A stretch of DNA of 7,876 bases. It comes from Syntrophomonadaceae bacterium (lineage in GTDB: Bacteria > Bacillota > Dethiobacteria > DTU022). The stretch is taken from positions 1 through 7,876 of the forward strand of contig SLSE01000176.1 of the NCBI GenBank assembly GCA_007130585.1, read 5' to 3'. The translations under genes were made by a program, and so were the position numbers. Shown here in pieces: positions 1 through 6,917 of this stretch; the first letter of the stretch is position 1, and every line of letters begins with the position of its first letter. Below the pieces are notes generated by a model. That model saw nothing but the letters and a program-made list of their open reading frames with translations, had not been told where the DNA came from and searched no databases.

Positions 1-732
1 GGAGAACATGTAAGCTCCAATGATAACCAGGATCACCATCAGTACTGAGAGCACGTTGAAGCTTGTTAAAAATCCGATTTCATATGCACCGGTGAGGGCT
101 CCGCGCAGCCCGTCAACACCGTAAGACAGGGGGTTAGCCCGCACCAGCAGGTCCACTACCCCCGGCAGGTCCTGAATTGGGAAAAGAGCCCCGGAAAGAA
201 AAAACAGGGGCATAACCAGGAAGTTCATGATCAGCTGAAAACCGTGCATATCCTCTAACACCGATGCGATTGCCGTGCCGAGCGCTGTAAAGAGGGTGGC
301 AATCAGGAACATGAACAACAGGGCAACAGGAAGCCCGGCCAGGCTGTCCGGCCGGAACCCGACCAGCATGGAAATGCCCAGGATAATTGAACCCTGCAGG
401 ATCGCAACTGTAGCGCCGCCCAGGGTCCTGCCGAGCATTATGGTGATCCTGGAGACAGGGGCAACCAGGGTTTCTTTAAGAAACCCGAACTGGCGGTCCC
501 ATATTATTTCTATACCGTTGAACATGGAAGTAAAAAGAATACTCATGGCGATAACCCCCGGAACCAGGAACTGCACGTAGTCTCCCTCCCCGGCCCGTTC
601 AAAAACCGGCCCGAGACCGAAGCCAAGCGCAAACAGGAAAAGCAGGGGTTGACCCAGGGCCCCGATGATCCGGGTTTTAGAGCGAAAGTAACGTTTGAGC
701 TGCCGCAGCCAGAGGATATAAATTACGCTCAT
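1..732 (-). CDS. ABC-2 type transporter permease, DrrB-like (3' end cut by window edge)
   Basis: Membrane half of an ABC exporter, expected in the cytoplasmic membrane partnering the adjacent ATPase. Translation from the ATG at 732 is open to the window edge and gives 244 residues with no stop. About six hydrophobic segments are visible, near residues 22-41, 54-74, 103-125, 133-157, 166-186 and 224-243. The stretch from residue 177 to 213 (FLSGALFPIQDLPG, then RANPLSYGVDGLRGAL) is the signature of the ABC-2 membrane family (DrrB/NodJ type). Members are usually about 250-280 residues, so probably only a short C-terminal tail is missing. The ATG shares one base with the ATPase stop (TAATG), which implies translational coupling. 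The substrate cannot be told; drug, lipid or polysaccharide-precursor export are all possible for the family. Family call is firm, substrate unknown. Confidence 0.9.
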   Translation of the reverse strand, partial: MSVIYILWLRQLKRYFRSKTRIIGALGQPLLFLFALGFGLGPVFERAGEGDYVQFLVPGVIAMSILFTSMFNGIEIIWDRQFGFLKETLVAPVSRITIMLGRTLGGATVAILQGSIILGISMLVGFRPDSLAGLPVALLFMFLIATLFTALGTAIASVLEDMHGFQLIMNFLVMPLFFLSGALFPIQDLPGVVDLLVRANPLSYGVDGLRGALTGAYEIGFLTSFNVLSVLMVILVIIGAYMFS

Positions 733-1544
733 TACCGCTTCCTCCTCATGTAGGAGCCCACCATCTGAGAAAAGCTTTCCGCTTTCTCTTCCCTGATTGT
801 TTTGCCGGTCAGGGCAAGAAAAGCTTCTTCCAGCGAACCGGAACCAGTACGTTTCTCAAGTTCCCGGGGCGTACCAATATCAATTATTCTCCCGTAGTCG
901 ATAACAGCCACGGTATCGGCAACACGCTCGGCTTCCTCCATAATATGAGTCGTTAAAAAAACGGTAACCCCTTCGCTCCGGTTCAAATCGCGAATATGCT
1001 GCCACAGCAGATTACGCGTCTGCGGGTCCAACCCGAGGGTGGGTTCATCAAGAAACAGGATCCGGGGCAGGTGGAGCAGGCCCCGGGCAATTTCCAGCCG
1101 GCGTTTCATCCCCCCGGAATATTTTTTAACCTGGTCATCTTTCCTCTCCCACAGCTCGACCAGTTTAAGCAGCATTTCAATCCGCTCGTTGCGAATGCCG
1201 GCGGGCATGCTGTAAAGGATGCCGTGAATGGCCATGTTTTCAACAGCAGTCAATTCCTCATCAAGGCTCGGTTCCTGAAAAACTATACCGAAAGAACGCC
1301 TGGCCGCATCCTGTTCCTGGACCGGATCGTGGCCGTTGATAAGGAGCTTCCCTTCAGTTGGCCTGGAAAGGGTGGTAAGCATACTGATAGTTGTAGTTTT
1401 ACCGGCCCCGTTAGGGCCTAAGAAGGCAAATATTTCTCCCCGCCTGACCGTGAAAGAAATATTATCCACCGCGGTCAGATCGCCATATTTCTTGGTCAAA
1501 CCTTCTACTTCAATTACATTCTCGTGGTTCAGCGTTGCAGCCAT
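732..1544 (-). CDS. ABC transporter ATP-binding protein, DrrA-like
   Basis: Cytoplasmic ATPase that powers the adjacent ABC-2 permease. The 270-residue protein has every nucleotide-binding motif: Walker A GPNGAGKTT (43-51), Q-loop Gln90, signature YSGGMKRRL (142-150), Walker B ILFLDEPT (162-169), D-loop GLDP (171-174) and switch His200. The signature reads YSGGM rather than LSGGQ, which is normal for DrrA/CcmA-like export ATPases. The C-terminal extension (about 225-270, with EEAFLALTG) is also typical of the daunorubicin-resistance-type subfamily. The start is supported by an AGGGAGG Shine-Dalgarno at 1551-1557, six bases upstream of the ATG. It is first gene of the operon, and its stop overlaps the permease start. 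Export direction is inferred from subfamily; the cargo is unknown. A leader inverted repeat suggests local control. Confidence 0.95.
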   Translation of the reverse strand: MAATLNHENVIEVEGLTKKYGDLTAVDNISFTVRRGEIFAFLGPNGAGKTTTISMLTTLSRPTEGKLLINGHDPVQEQDAARRSFGIVFQEPSLDEELTAVENMAIHGILYSMPAGIRNERIEMLLKLVELWERKDDQVKKYSGGMKRRLEIARGLLHLPRILFLDEPTLGLDPQTRNLLWQHIRDLNRSEGVTVFLTTHIMEEAERVADTVAVIDYGRIIDIGTPRELEKRTGSGSLEEAFLALTGKTIREEKAESFSQMVGSYMRRKR

Positions 1545-1565
1545 CCCGGCCCTCCCTTTTTCCCG

Positions 1566-1583
1566 CCCTGTATAAGTACAGGG
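1566..1583. repeat. Perfect 7-bp inverted repeat in the ABC operon leader (candidate operator or hairpin)
   Basis: CCCTGTA (1566-1572) and TACAGGG (1577-1583) are perfect inverse complements around a 4-base centre, TAAG. The repeat lies just downstream of the predicted ABC-operon transcription start (about 1590) and ends eight bases before the Shine-Dalgarno. This position fits a repressor site that blocks early transcription, or a small RNA hairpin next to the ribosome site. No cognate regulator is encoded nearby in the window. Confidence 0.5.
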
Positions 1584-1597
1584 GCAATTCGCTACTT

Positions 1598-1606
1598 ATT
1601 ATATCA
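1598..1606 (-). promoter_or_regulatory. Extended -10 promoter for the ABC transporter operon
   Basis: On the minus strand the sequence reads TGATATAAT: a perfect TATAAT (1603-1598) preceded by the TGn extension. The best -35 match at 16 bases spacing is weak (GTTAAA, 1625-1620), which is acceptable for an extended -10 promoter. The start of transcription would be near 1590, about 46 bases before the ATPase ATG. Confidence 0.6.
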
Positions 1607-1877
1607 TTGCCGGTCATATTTTAACACGGAAAGCAGCTCTAATAAGCATTCTCCCACGAACCTTGAATTTCAACAAACTTTCTATTAAACCCTGTTTTTA
1701 TCAACCCGGGCATACCGGGCCCGGTCGCGGCAAACAACAAGACAATTTTGCCCCGCAGGTTTTGGCCAACTTTAATTATACTTTTGTATTAAGAAAACTT
1801 ACCCTAATTGCTAATGTAACTCCCGCCAGGATCCATTACGATTAAATAAGCACAATAAATCACTGCCGTCTATAAGT
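1607..1877. other. Intergenic region between the ABC operon promoter and the DUF5658-like gene
   Basis: No coding sequence is supported here. The region is A/T-rich with a GC island near 1705-1730 that contains a perfect 10-bp palindrome, CCGGGCCCGG (1715-1724), with CCCGGG just before it; no T-run follows, so it does not look like a terminator. A TATACT (1777-1782, five of six to the -10 consensus) faces the plus strand but has no convincing -35. The promoter of the downstream plus-strand gene is therefore not assigned. Confidence 0.4.
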
Positions 1878-2360
1878 ATGAACAGGCTGGGGGTAACCGG
1901 CATCGAGCAAATATTAAATGAGACCGGAAAAAATACCTGCGAACCCGGTAATGGCAGTCCAGAAGAAAAGATCAGCAGGGGCGCGCTGACGTCCAGAATT
2001 GTGCGTTCTGCACGCTGGCACAAACAGGCCATTGCCGGGCATGTGGCATTTTACTATTTGATCTTGATTATCCCGCTGGTTATTATCGACGGAAAATTAA
2101 CAGCCCTGGGTTTAAAGGCCGGGTACTACAGCGGCGAGCTCAATCCGTTAATCAACTACCTGTTCGAGCACTTTGAAGTAGATGTGGTATTCTGGCTGCG
2201 GGCAGTATTTGTCATTTTAGCTGTCATGTTTTTAGCTTATGCTTACAGCAGGTACCCGCGTTATTTAAAAAAGTACTATTTCCTGCTGGCGATAACCATA
2301 GCGGCCTACCTGGCAGTAAATATTGCGCATGTCTGGTTCCTGGTCATAGTTTCTATCTAG
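1878..2360 (+). CDS. Small membrane protein, DUF5658-like
   Basis: Function unknown. The 160-residue product has a polar N-terminal part (1-50) without recognisable domain, then three hydrophobic segments at about 52-70, 104-122 and 133-158. The motif directly after the first segment, D71-G-K-L-T75-A-L-G-L followed by E87-L-N-P90, matches the pattern I know from DUF5658 membrane proteins (Asp, Thr, then Glu-x-Asn-Pro). Asn148 and His151 fall inside the last segment. The start is uncertain: the ATG at 1878 has no clear Shine-Dalgarno, and the only downstream alternative is a GTG at 2001 (Val42), which would begin just before the first membrane segment and also lacks a good ribosome site. The frame is open upstream only to a stop at 1812. 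It is a single gene, converging on the aminotransferase; no partner is evident. Confidence 0.72.
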   Translation: MNRLGVTGIEQILNETGKNTCEPGNGSPEEKISRGALTSRIVRSARWHKQAIAGHVAFYYLILIIPLVIIDGKLTALGLKAGYYSGELNPLINYLFEHFEVDVVFWLRAVFVILAVMFLAYAYSRYPRYLKKYYFLLAITIAAYLAVNIAHVWFLVIVSI

Positions 2361-2444
2361 CGGTTATTACCGGCCGTCAATGGCAGAGCGGTTGAAAGCA
2401 TTCTCTCCTGCCGGTGGCACATCAAACCTGTCCGGCTGCAGCTA

Positions 2445-3836
2445 TCAGGCGGTCAACTCCTTAACCAGATCTTCCAGGATGGATACATATTTATGAACAT
2501 CTCCTGCAGTAGTCGTGGGCCCGACAAGAGCCATTTCATGAATGGGAGTAAGCAGGACACCGCGGTTTGCGCAGAAGATGTGAATAAGGGCTTCGAGCGG
2601 GCCGGTTAGCCCTTCCTCGATTAGATCCACTTCGTTATAGGCGGCTTCTGTGAACAGGGCCTCGCCTCCGTTTTTGGGAGGCCGGGGAGTAAAACGAAAT
2701 TCCACCCGGCAGCCAATTCTTGCCACGTACCAGTCAAGACTGTAATTTTTAATTATCCGGGCAATGCCGTGCTCCATTTCTTCGGCCAGGCTGGTCATGC
2801 GTGAAAAGTTTTCAGCGGTTAAAACTTTCTCAAGAGCGGCCAGGATGCCTGCAATGGCAACGGCATTGCCCGACAGCGTGCCACCGAAGCCAAAAAAGTT
2901 CTGCCAGGGAGTGCGTTCAGACAGCCAGGAAGAAACCTCTCTACTGAAACCAAGGATCGCGCCCGGATATCCGCCGGCAATGAATTTGCCGGCCACAAAT
3001 ATATCGGGGATCAGGTCCATGTCACCGATAAACCCTTTTGGCCCGGCACACATAGTGTGAGTTTCATCGATCAACAGGAGAGTCCCGTATTTTTCAGTCA
3101 ACTCCCTGACTCCCTCGAGATATCCCGGTTCCGGTTTGATAATACCTACATTGGTCATGGCCGGTTCGGTAATCAGGCAGGCGATTTCTTCTGTGGCCAG
3201 AACTTCTTCCAGGGCCGGCAAATCATTAAACTCAACCATCCTGGTTGTCTCGGAGGGATCCCTGGAGATCGGGCCCATCATCCCGGGGTAATGAATCAGC
3301 ATATCCCCGAACCTGAAGCAAAGCGTTTCATCAACCGAACCGTGATAGGTTGCGTTCATGGCCAGGGTTAAGTGGCGCCCGGTGTACTCCCGGGCTGCTT
3401 TCAGGGCAAACCTGTTGGCATCGCTGGCTGACATTACAATCTGCCAGCAGGGCAGCTTAAAACGCTTTTCAAGTTCACGGCCCACCCTGATACAATCTTC
3501 GGTCGGCAGCATGGTCGTTGTTCCCCTGTTCTGCATCTGATCATAGACTGCCTCCACGATATCCGGGTTAGCATGCCCGCAAAGTCCACCCGTGTCCCCC
3601 AGGCAAAGATCAAGGTAGCGCTGCCCGTCAACATCAGTAATATAAACACCTTCGGCTTCGGCGACAAAAAGCGGGAAACCGCCGCTCCAGATCCGCATCC
3701 AGGACATGGGTACTCCGTTTACGAAGTTCTTGCCTGCCTCTTCAAAAAGAGCTTTCGATTTGGGATGCTCATTGCTGTAGCGTTCCTCTTCACGCCCTAA
3801 CAATTCTTTTACCCGGCCAAGCGTTATGCCTGCCAT
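2445..3836 (-). CDS. Class-III PLP-dependent aminotransferase (GSA-aminomutase / beta-amino-acid transaminase-like)
   Basis: Cytoplasmic PLP enzyme predicted to move an amino group between an amine or amino acid and a keto acid. The 463-residue length fits the family. Visible landmarks are the cofactor-phosphate loop region SASDANRFALKAARE (136-150), the PLP-stacking Y164-H165-G166, the pyridine-nitrogen aspartate D257 in LLIDETHT, the Schiff-base lysine K284 in VAGKFIAGGYPGA, and Thr320 in GFGGTLSGN. The fold-type is that of hemL aminomutase and beta-phenylalanine transaminases, but the usual SGTEA loop reads SASDA and the DEV motif reads DET, marking a separate 'SATDANRFALR' clade. A GGGGGAGG Shine-Dalgarno (3844-3851) seven bases upstream supports the ATG at 3836. 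It is a single gene with its own promoter, divergent from the kinase operon. Substrate is not predictable; heme synthesis is unlikely as no hem genes accompany it. Confidence 0.9.
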   Translation of the reverse strand: MAGITLGRVKELLGREEERYSNEHPKSKALFEEAGKNFVNGVPMSWMRIWSGGFPLFVAEAEGVYITDVDGQRYLDLCLGDTGGLCGHANPDIVEAVYDQMQNRGTTTMLPTEDCIRVGRELEKRFKLPCWQIVMSASDANRFALKAAREYTGRHLTLAMNATYHGSVDETLCFRFGDMLIHYPGMMGPISRDPSETTRMVEFNDLPALEEVLATEEIACLITEPAMTNVGIIKPEPGYLEGVRELTEKYGTLLLIDETHTMCAGPKGFIGDMDLIPDIFVAGKFIAGGYPGAILGFSREVSSWLSERTPWQNFFGFGGTLSGNAVAIAGILAALEKVLTAENFSRMTSLAEEMEHGIARIIKNYSLDWYVARIGCRVEFRFTPRPPKNGGEALFTEAAYNEVDLIEEGLTGPLEALIHIFCANRGVLLTPIHEMALVGPTTTAGDVHKYVSILEDLVKELTA

Positions 3837-3885
3837 TTTAATACCTCCCCCGCTTACGAATGTCCGTCAGCCTATTTTTTCTTAG

Positions 3886-3914
3886 ATTATACTCCAATCC
3901 GGCAGAACGGTCAT
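3886..3914 (-). promoter_or_regulatory. Sigma-A-type promoter of the aminotransferase gene
   Basis: Minus strand: -35 ATGACC (3914-3909, four of six) and a perfect TATAAT -10 (3891-3886), separated by 17 bases. The predicted start is near 3879, giving a leader of about 43 bases that contains the strong GGGGGAGG ribosome site. Confidence 0.6.
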
Positions 3915-3965
3915 CAAAACATCTTTGACGCGAATAATTTATTTCCGCCAGGCAGGGCAAAATCA

Positions 3966-3999
3966 TGCTCACAAACTCATTTTATAAAAAGGGTGAGCA
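3966..3999. repeat. Dyad repeat between divergent promoters (candidate regulator site)
   Basis: TGCTCAC (3966-3972) and GTGAGCA (3993-3999) are perfect inverse complements separated by 20 bases, centre to centre about 27 bp. It lies between the minus-strand aminotransferase promoter and the plus-strand kinase promoter, roughly 60-95 bases upstream of the kinase start site. The position suits an activator or shared regulator; the interior of the repeat is not symmetric, and no T-run follows, so a terminator is unlikely. Which protein binds is unknown; the NarL-type regulator of the adjacent operon is a natural candidate. Confidence 0.4.
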
Positions 4000-4025
4000 C
4001 TATAGATATTAATAAAAAGGAATAA

Positions 4026-4053
4026 TTGATTTTTTAGAGAAATATTATATAAT
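4026..4053 (+). promoter_or_regulatory. Sigma-A-type promoter of the three-gene signalling operon
   Basis: -35 TTGATT (4026-4031, four of six) and perfect -10 TATAAT (4048-4053) with a 16-base spacer. Transcription would start near 4060, leaving a leader of about 84 bases. That leader has only small stems (GCAG/CTGC around 4084-4099 and GCAAT-T-ATTGC at 4106-4116) and no riboswitch that I recognise. Confidence 0.65.
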
Positions 4054-4143
4054 TTCTTACAAAGTAATCGAGCGCTTTCAGGCGCAGTTAAGCTGCCACC
4101 CTGCCGCAATTATTGCTTATTTTAAACGGAAAGGAAAATTATA

Positions 4144-5763
4144 ATGGGAAAAGAGATTATAGCGGATTCAAATTCTCTGCAAAATCTCATCCTGCAGGGT
4201 ATGGGAGAGCGAATTGTTCTGCATGACAAAAACATGAGAATCCGCTGGGCCAACCGGGCAGCCGCTGATTTTTACGGGATGCCCCTCGAAGAAATGTATG
4301 GTAATTTCTGCCAGGAACTGTTGGGCCGGACCCGGGAAGAATGCCAGGACTGTCCGGTCAAAAAAGTTCTGCAAAACGGGAACCAATGCCAGGCGATGAT
4401 GTCTTTTCCAGAAGGCAAAACACTGCTCATTAACGCTTACCCAATACTGGATCACGGCAGCCTCGTTGGCGCCATCGAAGTCAGCGTTGATATTACCGAG
4501 AGAGCTGATAAAGAAAAAGAACTGATCAGGGCAAAAAAAGAGTCCGCCAGGGCAAATGAAGCCAAAAGCCGTTTCCTCGCTCATGTAAGTCACGAAATCC
4601 GTACGGTTATGAATGTTATCATGGGAATGACGGACCTGGTTTACGAAAAAACTGTAGATGAGGAACATAAAGAATACCTGGAAATGATCAGGGATTCCTC
4701 AACTTTTTTGTTGTCACTGGTGAACGACCTTCTCGATTTATCTAAAATTGAAGCCGGCAAAATGGAGCTGAGCCATAAATATTTTTATCTTCACCGAAAA
4801 GTTGAACAGATTGTCTCCTCTTTTGGTTTGCAGGCGAAAAAGAAAGATATTAACCTGAATTTAAGTATCGACAGTGATGTTCCCCGGATCGTAATCGGTG
4901 ATTACGAAAGGTTACAGCAAGCCCTGATCAACCTGGTCAGTAATGCTGTAAAGTTCACGCACCGGGGAGAAGTTAACGTCAGGGTTCAACTCAGCCAAAA
5001 AGAAAAGCGCAGGCCGGCAGGTGATCAAAATGGCGAGCAGAAGAAGTCGATTCTCTTTACCGTAAGCGACACAGGGATCGGCATCCCCGGTGACCAGCTG
5101 GATCATATCTTTAAGGACTTTTCCCAGGCCGACACCTCCCATGAAGGAATTGGACAGGAAGGAACGGGTTTGGGACTTCCGATCACGAAAAAACTTGTAG
5201 AATTGATGGAAGGAGAGATTGGAGTAAACAGCGAACCGGGCAAAGGAAGCACCTTTTATTTTACTATCCCCCTCTCTATTCCCCTTAAGCCGGAAATAAA
5301 CATAAACTCCCTGAAAGGGTTAGAAACTGAAACAGAAACAACAGAACATCCCTCTCCCCCGGAAAAACCGCAATTAAATATTTTGCTGGCAGAAGACAGG
5401 GCAATGAACCAGAAGCTTACAAAGATAATGCTGGAAAATATTGGGCACCGGGTAGACGTGGCCGGTAACGGCAGGGAAGCAGTGGAGATGCACACTAAAC
5501 GGCAATACGATCTTATTCTGATGGATATTCATATGCCCATGATGGACGGGCTGGAAGCAACCGGCCACATACGAGCCGCCGAAGAAGTTACCGAACGTAC
5601 CCCCATTATCGCAATGACCGCTTCCGCCATGCCGGAAGACAGGAAAGAATGCCTGGAAGCCGGCATGGACAACTACATATCAAAACCGATCAGCGCCAGC
5701 GAGCTGGATGAGGTTCTGGATGAGACATGGCAAAACAGGAACCGCAGCCGGCATATTAAGTAA
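4144..5763 (+). CDS. PAS-domain hybrid sensor histidine kinase (PAS-HisKA-HATPase-REC)
   Basis: Soluble 539-residue sensor kinase; no signal peptide or membrane segment, so it senses a cytoplasmic signal. Order: PAS (about 10-120) with four cysteines, C56, C67, C70 and C82, including the ECQDCPVKK pattern; short charged helix (120-142); HisKA with phospho-acceptor His150 in FLAHVSHEIRTVMN; HATPase_c with N-box Asn267, G1 box DTGIGI (309-314), F-box FKDFSQAD and G2 box GTGLGL (340-345); a Pro/Thr/Glu-rich linker (380-410); and a C-terminal REC with acidic E417/D418, phospho-acceptor D461 (LMDIHMPMMDG), T492 and K514. All catalytic residues are present. The usual H-box proline after HEIRT is Val155. 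No HPt domain is attached. The start has GGAAAGGA (4128-4135) eight bases upstream. First gene of an operon with the REC-kinase fusion and NarL-type regulator, presumably in one pathway. The signal is unknown; cysteines hint at redox or metal/cofactor sensing. Confidence 0.95.
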   Translation: MGKEIIADSNSLQNLILQGMGERIVLHDKNMRIRWANRAAADFYGMPLEEMYGNFCQELLGRTREECQDCPVKKVLQNGNQCQAMMSFPEGKTLLINAYPILDHGSLVGAIEVSVDITERADKEKELIRAKKESARANEAKSRFLAHVSHEIRTVMNVIMGMTDLVYEKTVDEEHKEYLEMIRDSSTFLLSLVNDLLDLSKIEAGKMELSHKYFYLHRKVEQIVSSFGLQAKKKDINLNLSIDSDVPRIVIGDYERLQQALINLVSNAVKFTHRGEVNVRVQLSQKEKRRPAGDQNGEQKKSILFTVSDTGIGIPGDQLDHIFKDFSQADTSHEGIGQEGTGLGLPITKKLVELMEGEIGVNSEPGKGSTFYFTIPLSIPLKPEININSLKGLETETETTEHPSPPEKPQLNILLAEDRAMNQKLTKIMLENIGHRVDVAGNGREAVEMHTKRQYDLILMDIHMPMMDGLEATGHIRAAEEVTERTPIIAMTASAMPEDRKECLEAGMDNYISKPISASELDEVLDETWQNRNRSRHIK

Positions 5764-5793
5764 GGATCTATTTCATAAGAAAGGACCCCGGAA

Positions 5794-6900
5794 ATGCCAC
5801 CTGAAAACCATGAAAGGGACAAACCGGTAATAATTGTTACCGATGACCGGCGTGCCTCAAGGCATATGATCCGCAATATTCTTGAACCCGAAGGTTACAA
5901 CGTGTTTGAAGCTGAAAACGGCAAAAATGCCCTGGAGCTTTGCAAGTCCCTGCAACCCGAACTTCTTTTACTCGATATAATAATGCCGGTTATGGGCGGA
6001 CTGGAAGCCTGTAGACGCTTGATGGAAGAAGGCTATGGAAAACAGATGCCCGTCCTGATGTTTACCGCTTATAACGAAGGACGGGAAGTGGAAAAAGCTT
6101 TTGAAGCAGGCGCCTCCGATTTTATCAATAAGCCCATTAACCCGGAAGAGCTGCGCCACCGGGTTAGCAGGCTGCTGCATCTTGGCAGGCTGGAAAGAAA
6201 ACGGCTGGCAGCCGAAGCAGAGCTGCAAAGCAGTTACGAAGAAATTCAACTCCTATCCCGCAAAATACTTAATGCCTATGAAGAAGAAAGAGTCAGGCTG
6301 GCCCGGGAACTGCATGATGAAGTCGGCATGACGCTGACAACTATAAAGCTGAACCTGCAGCTGTTGAACAAGGAAGTTAAAGAGAACAGCGGGCAGCATC
6401 ATAAAAAGATGACAGAAGTAATCGCCTCCCTGAGCGGGCTGCAGGAAACCATCCGCAGCAAAGCCCTTTTTTTAAGGCCTCCTTCTCTTGACGAGCTGGG
6501 GCTGTTTGCTGTCATTGAAAATATGGTAAGCGAATTTAGCAGGCACACCGGAATAAAAAGCAAGCTCCGCACCACCGGAACCCCGGAAGGAGTGCCTGTT
6601 GAAGTAGAAACGGCTATCTACCGCTGTATCCAGGAAGCGCTGACCAACATTGCCCGGCACGCCAGGGCAGACAGCTTTTCTGTTGAGCTTGACTTTTCAG
6701 GCAACCCGGGCAGGGTTTCTATTATAGATAACGGCATCGGCTTTAACACCGACGAAATAAACCCGGACGGCAAGCACCTCGGGTTGCAGGGCATGCAGGA
6801 AAGAGTAGCCCTGCTCAGCGGGGAACTAATCTTAGATTCCAAACCGGGGAAAGGGACAGGCATTCAAATTGTTATCCCTGTATCAGACAGGGAAAATTAA
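5794..6900 (+). CDS. Response regulator-histidine kinase fusion (REC-HisKA_3-HATPase)
   Basis: Cytoplasmic 368-residue protein with a receiver domain at the N-terminus and a NarX/DesK-type kinase core behind it. REC (about 10-130): acidic D17/D18, phospho-acceptor D61 (LLLDIIMPVMGG), T91, K113. A helical, charged linker (about 131-165, probably coiled coil) leads to HisKA_3 with His174 in ERVRLARELHDEVGM. The HATPase has N-box Asn285 (IQEALTNIARHA), G1 DNGIGF (312-317) and G2 LGLQGM (329-334). The kinase type is the one that normally partners NarL/FixJ regulators, and such a regulator follows 17 bases downstream. So the REC likely receives phosphate from the upstream hybrid kinase, or otherwise gates this kinase, which then phosphorylates the regulator (inferred). 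Odd point: the HDxxxQ phosphatase motif reads HDEVGM, Met179 replacing Gln. AAGGA at 5781-5785 supports the start, 30 bases after the previous stop. Confidence 0.93.
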   Translation: MPPENHERDKPVIIVTDDRRASRHMIRNILEPEGYNVFEAENGKNALELCKSLQPELLLLDIIMPVMGGLEACRRLMEEGYGKQMPVLMFTAYNEGREVEKAFEAGASDFINKPINPEELRHRVSRLLHLGRLERKRLAAEAELQSSYEEIQLLSRKILNAYEEERVRLARELHDEVGMTLTTIKLNLQLLNKEVKENSGQHHKKMTEVIASLSGLQETIRSKALFLRPPSLDELGLFAVIENMVSEFSRHTGIKSKLRTTGTPEGVPVEVETAIYRCIQEALTNIARHARADSFSVELDFSGNPGRVSIIDNGIGFNTDEINPDGKHLGLQGMQERVALLSGELILDSKPGKGTGIQIVIPVSDREN

Positions 6901-6917
6901 TGAGGTGAAAGCGAGTC

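Noticed and set aside
996..1421. A 141-codon open frame on the plus strand opposite the ABC ATPase
   Set aside because: It is antisense to conserved ATPase motifs and shows no family features; a coding shadow.
1715..1724. CCGGGCCCGG palindrome as a terminator or operator
   Set aside because: It is short, GC-only, and not followed by a T-run; similar CCCGGG/CCGGGC strings occur often in this DNA.
2361..2444. Bidirectional terminator between the convergent DUF5658-like and aminotransferase genes
   Set aside because: No stem followed by a T-run is visible on either strand; termination may be factor-dependent or elsewhere.
2445..3836. Naming the aminotransferase hemL (glutamate-1-semialdehyde aminomutase)
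   Set aside because: The fold and lysine motif match, but the SASDA loop differs from the usual SGTEA and no heme-synthesis genes are nearby; only the class can be supported.
4060..4143. Possible riboswitch in the leader of the signalling operon
   Set aside because: The leader is about 84 bases with only 4-5-bp stems, and it lacks conserved cores such as those of the c-di-GMP classes.
4168..4668. A 166-codon open frame on the minus strand opposite the PAS/HisKA region
   Set aside because: It lies wholly inside a well-supported kinase gene, has no ribosome site or recognisable domain, and its composition (Phe-rich) is that of a reverse-complement shadow.
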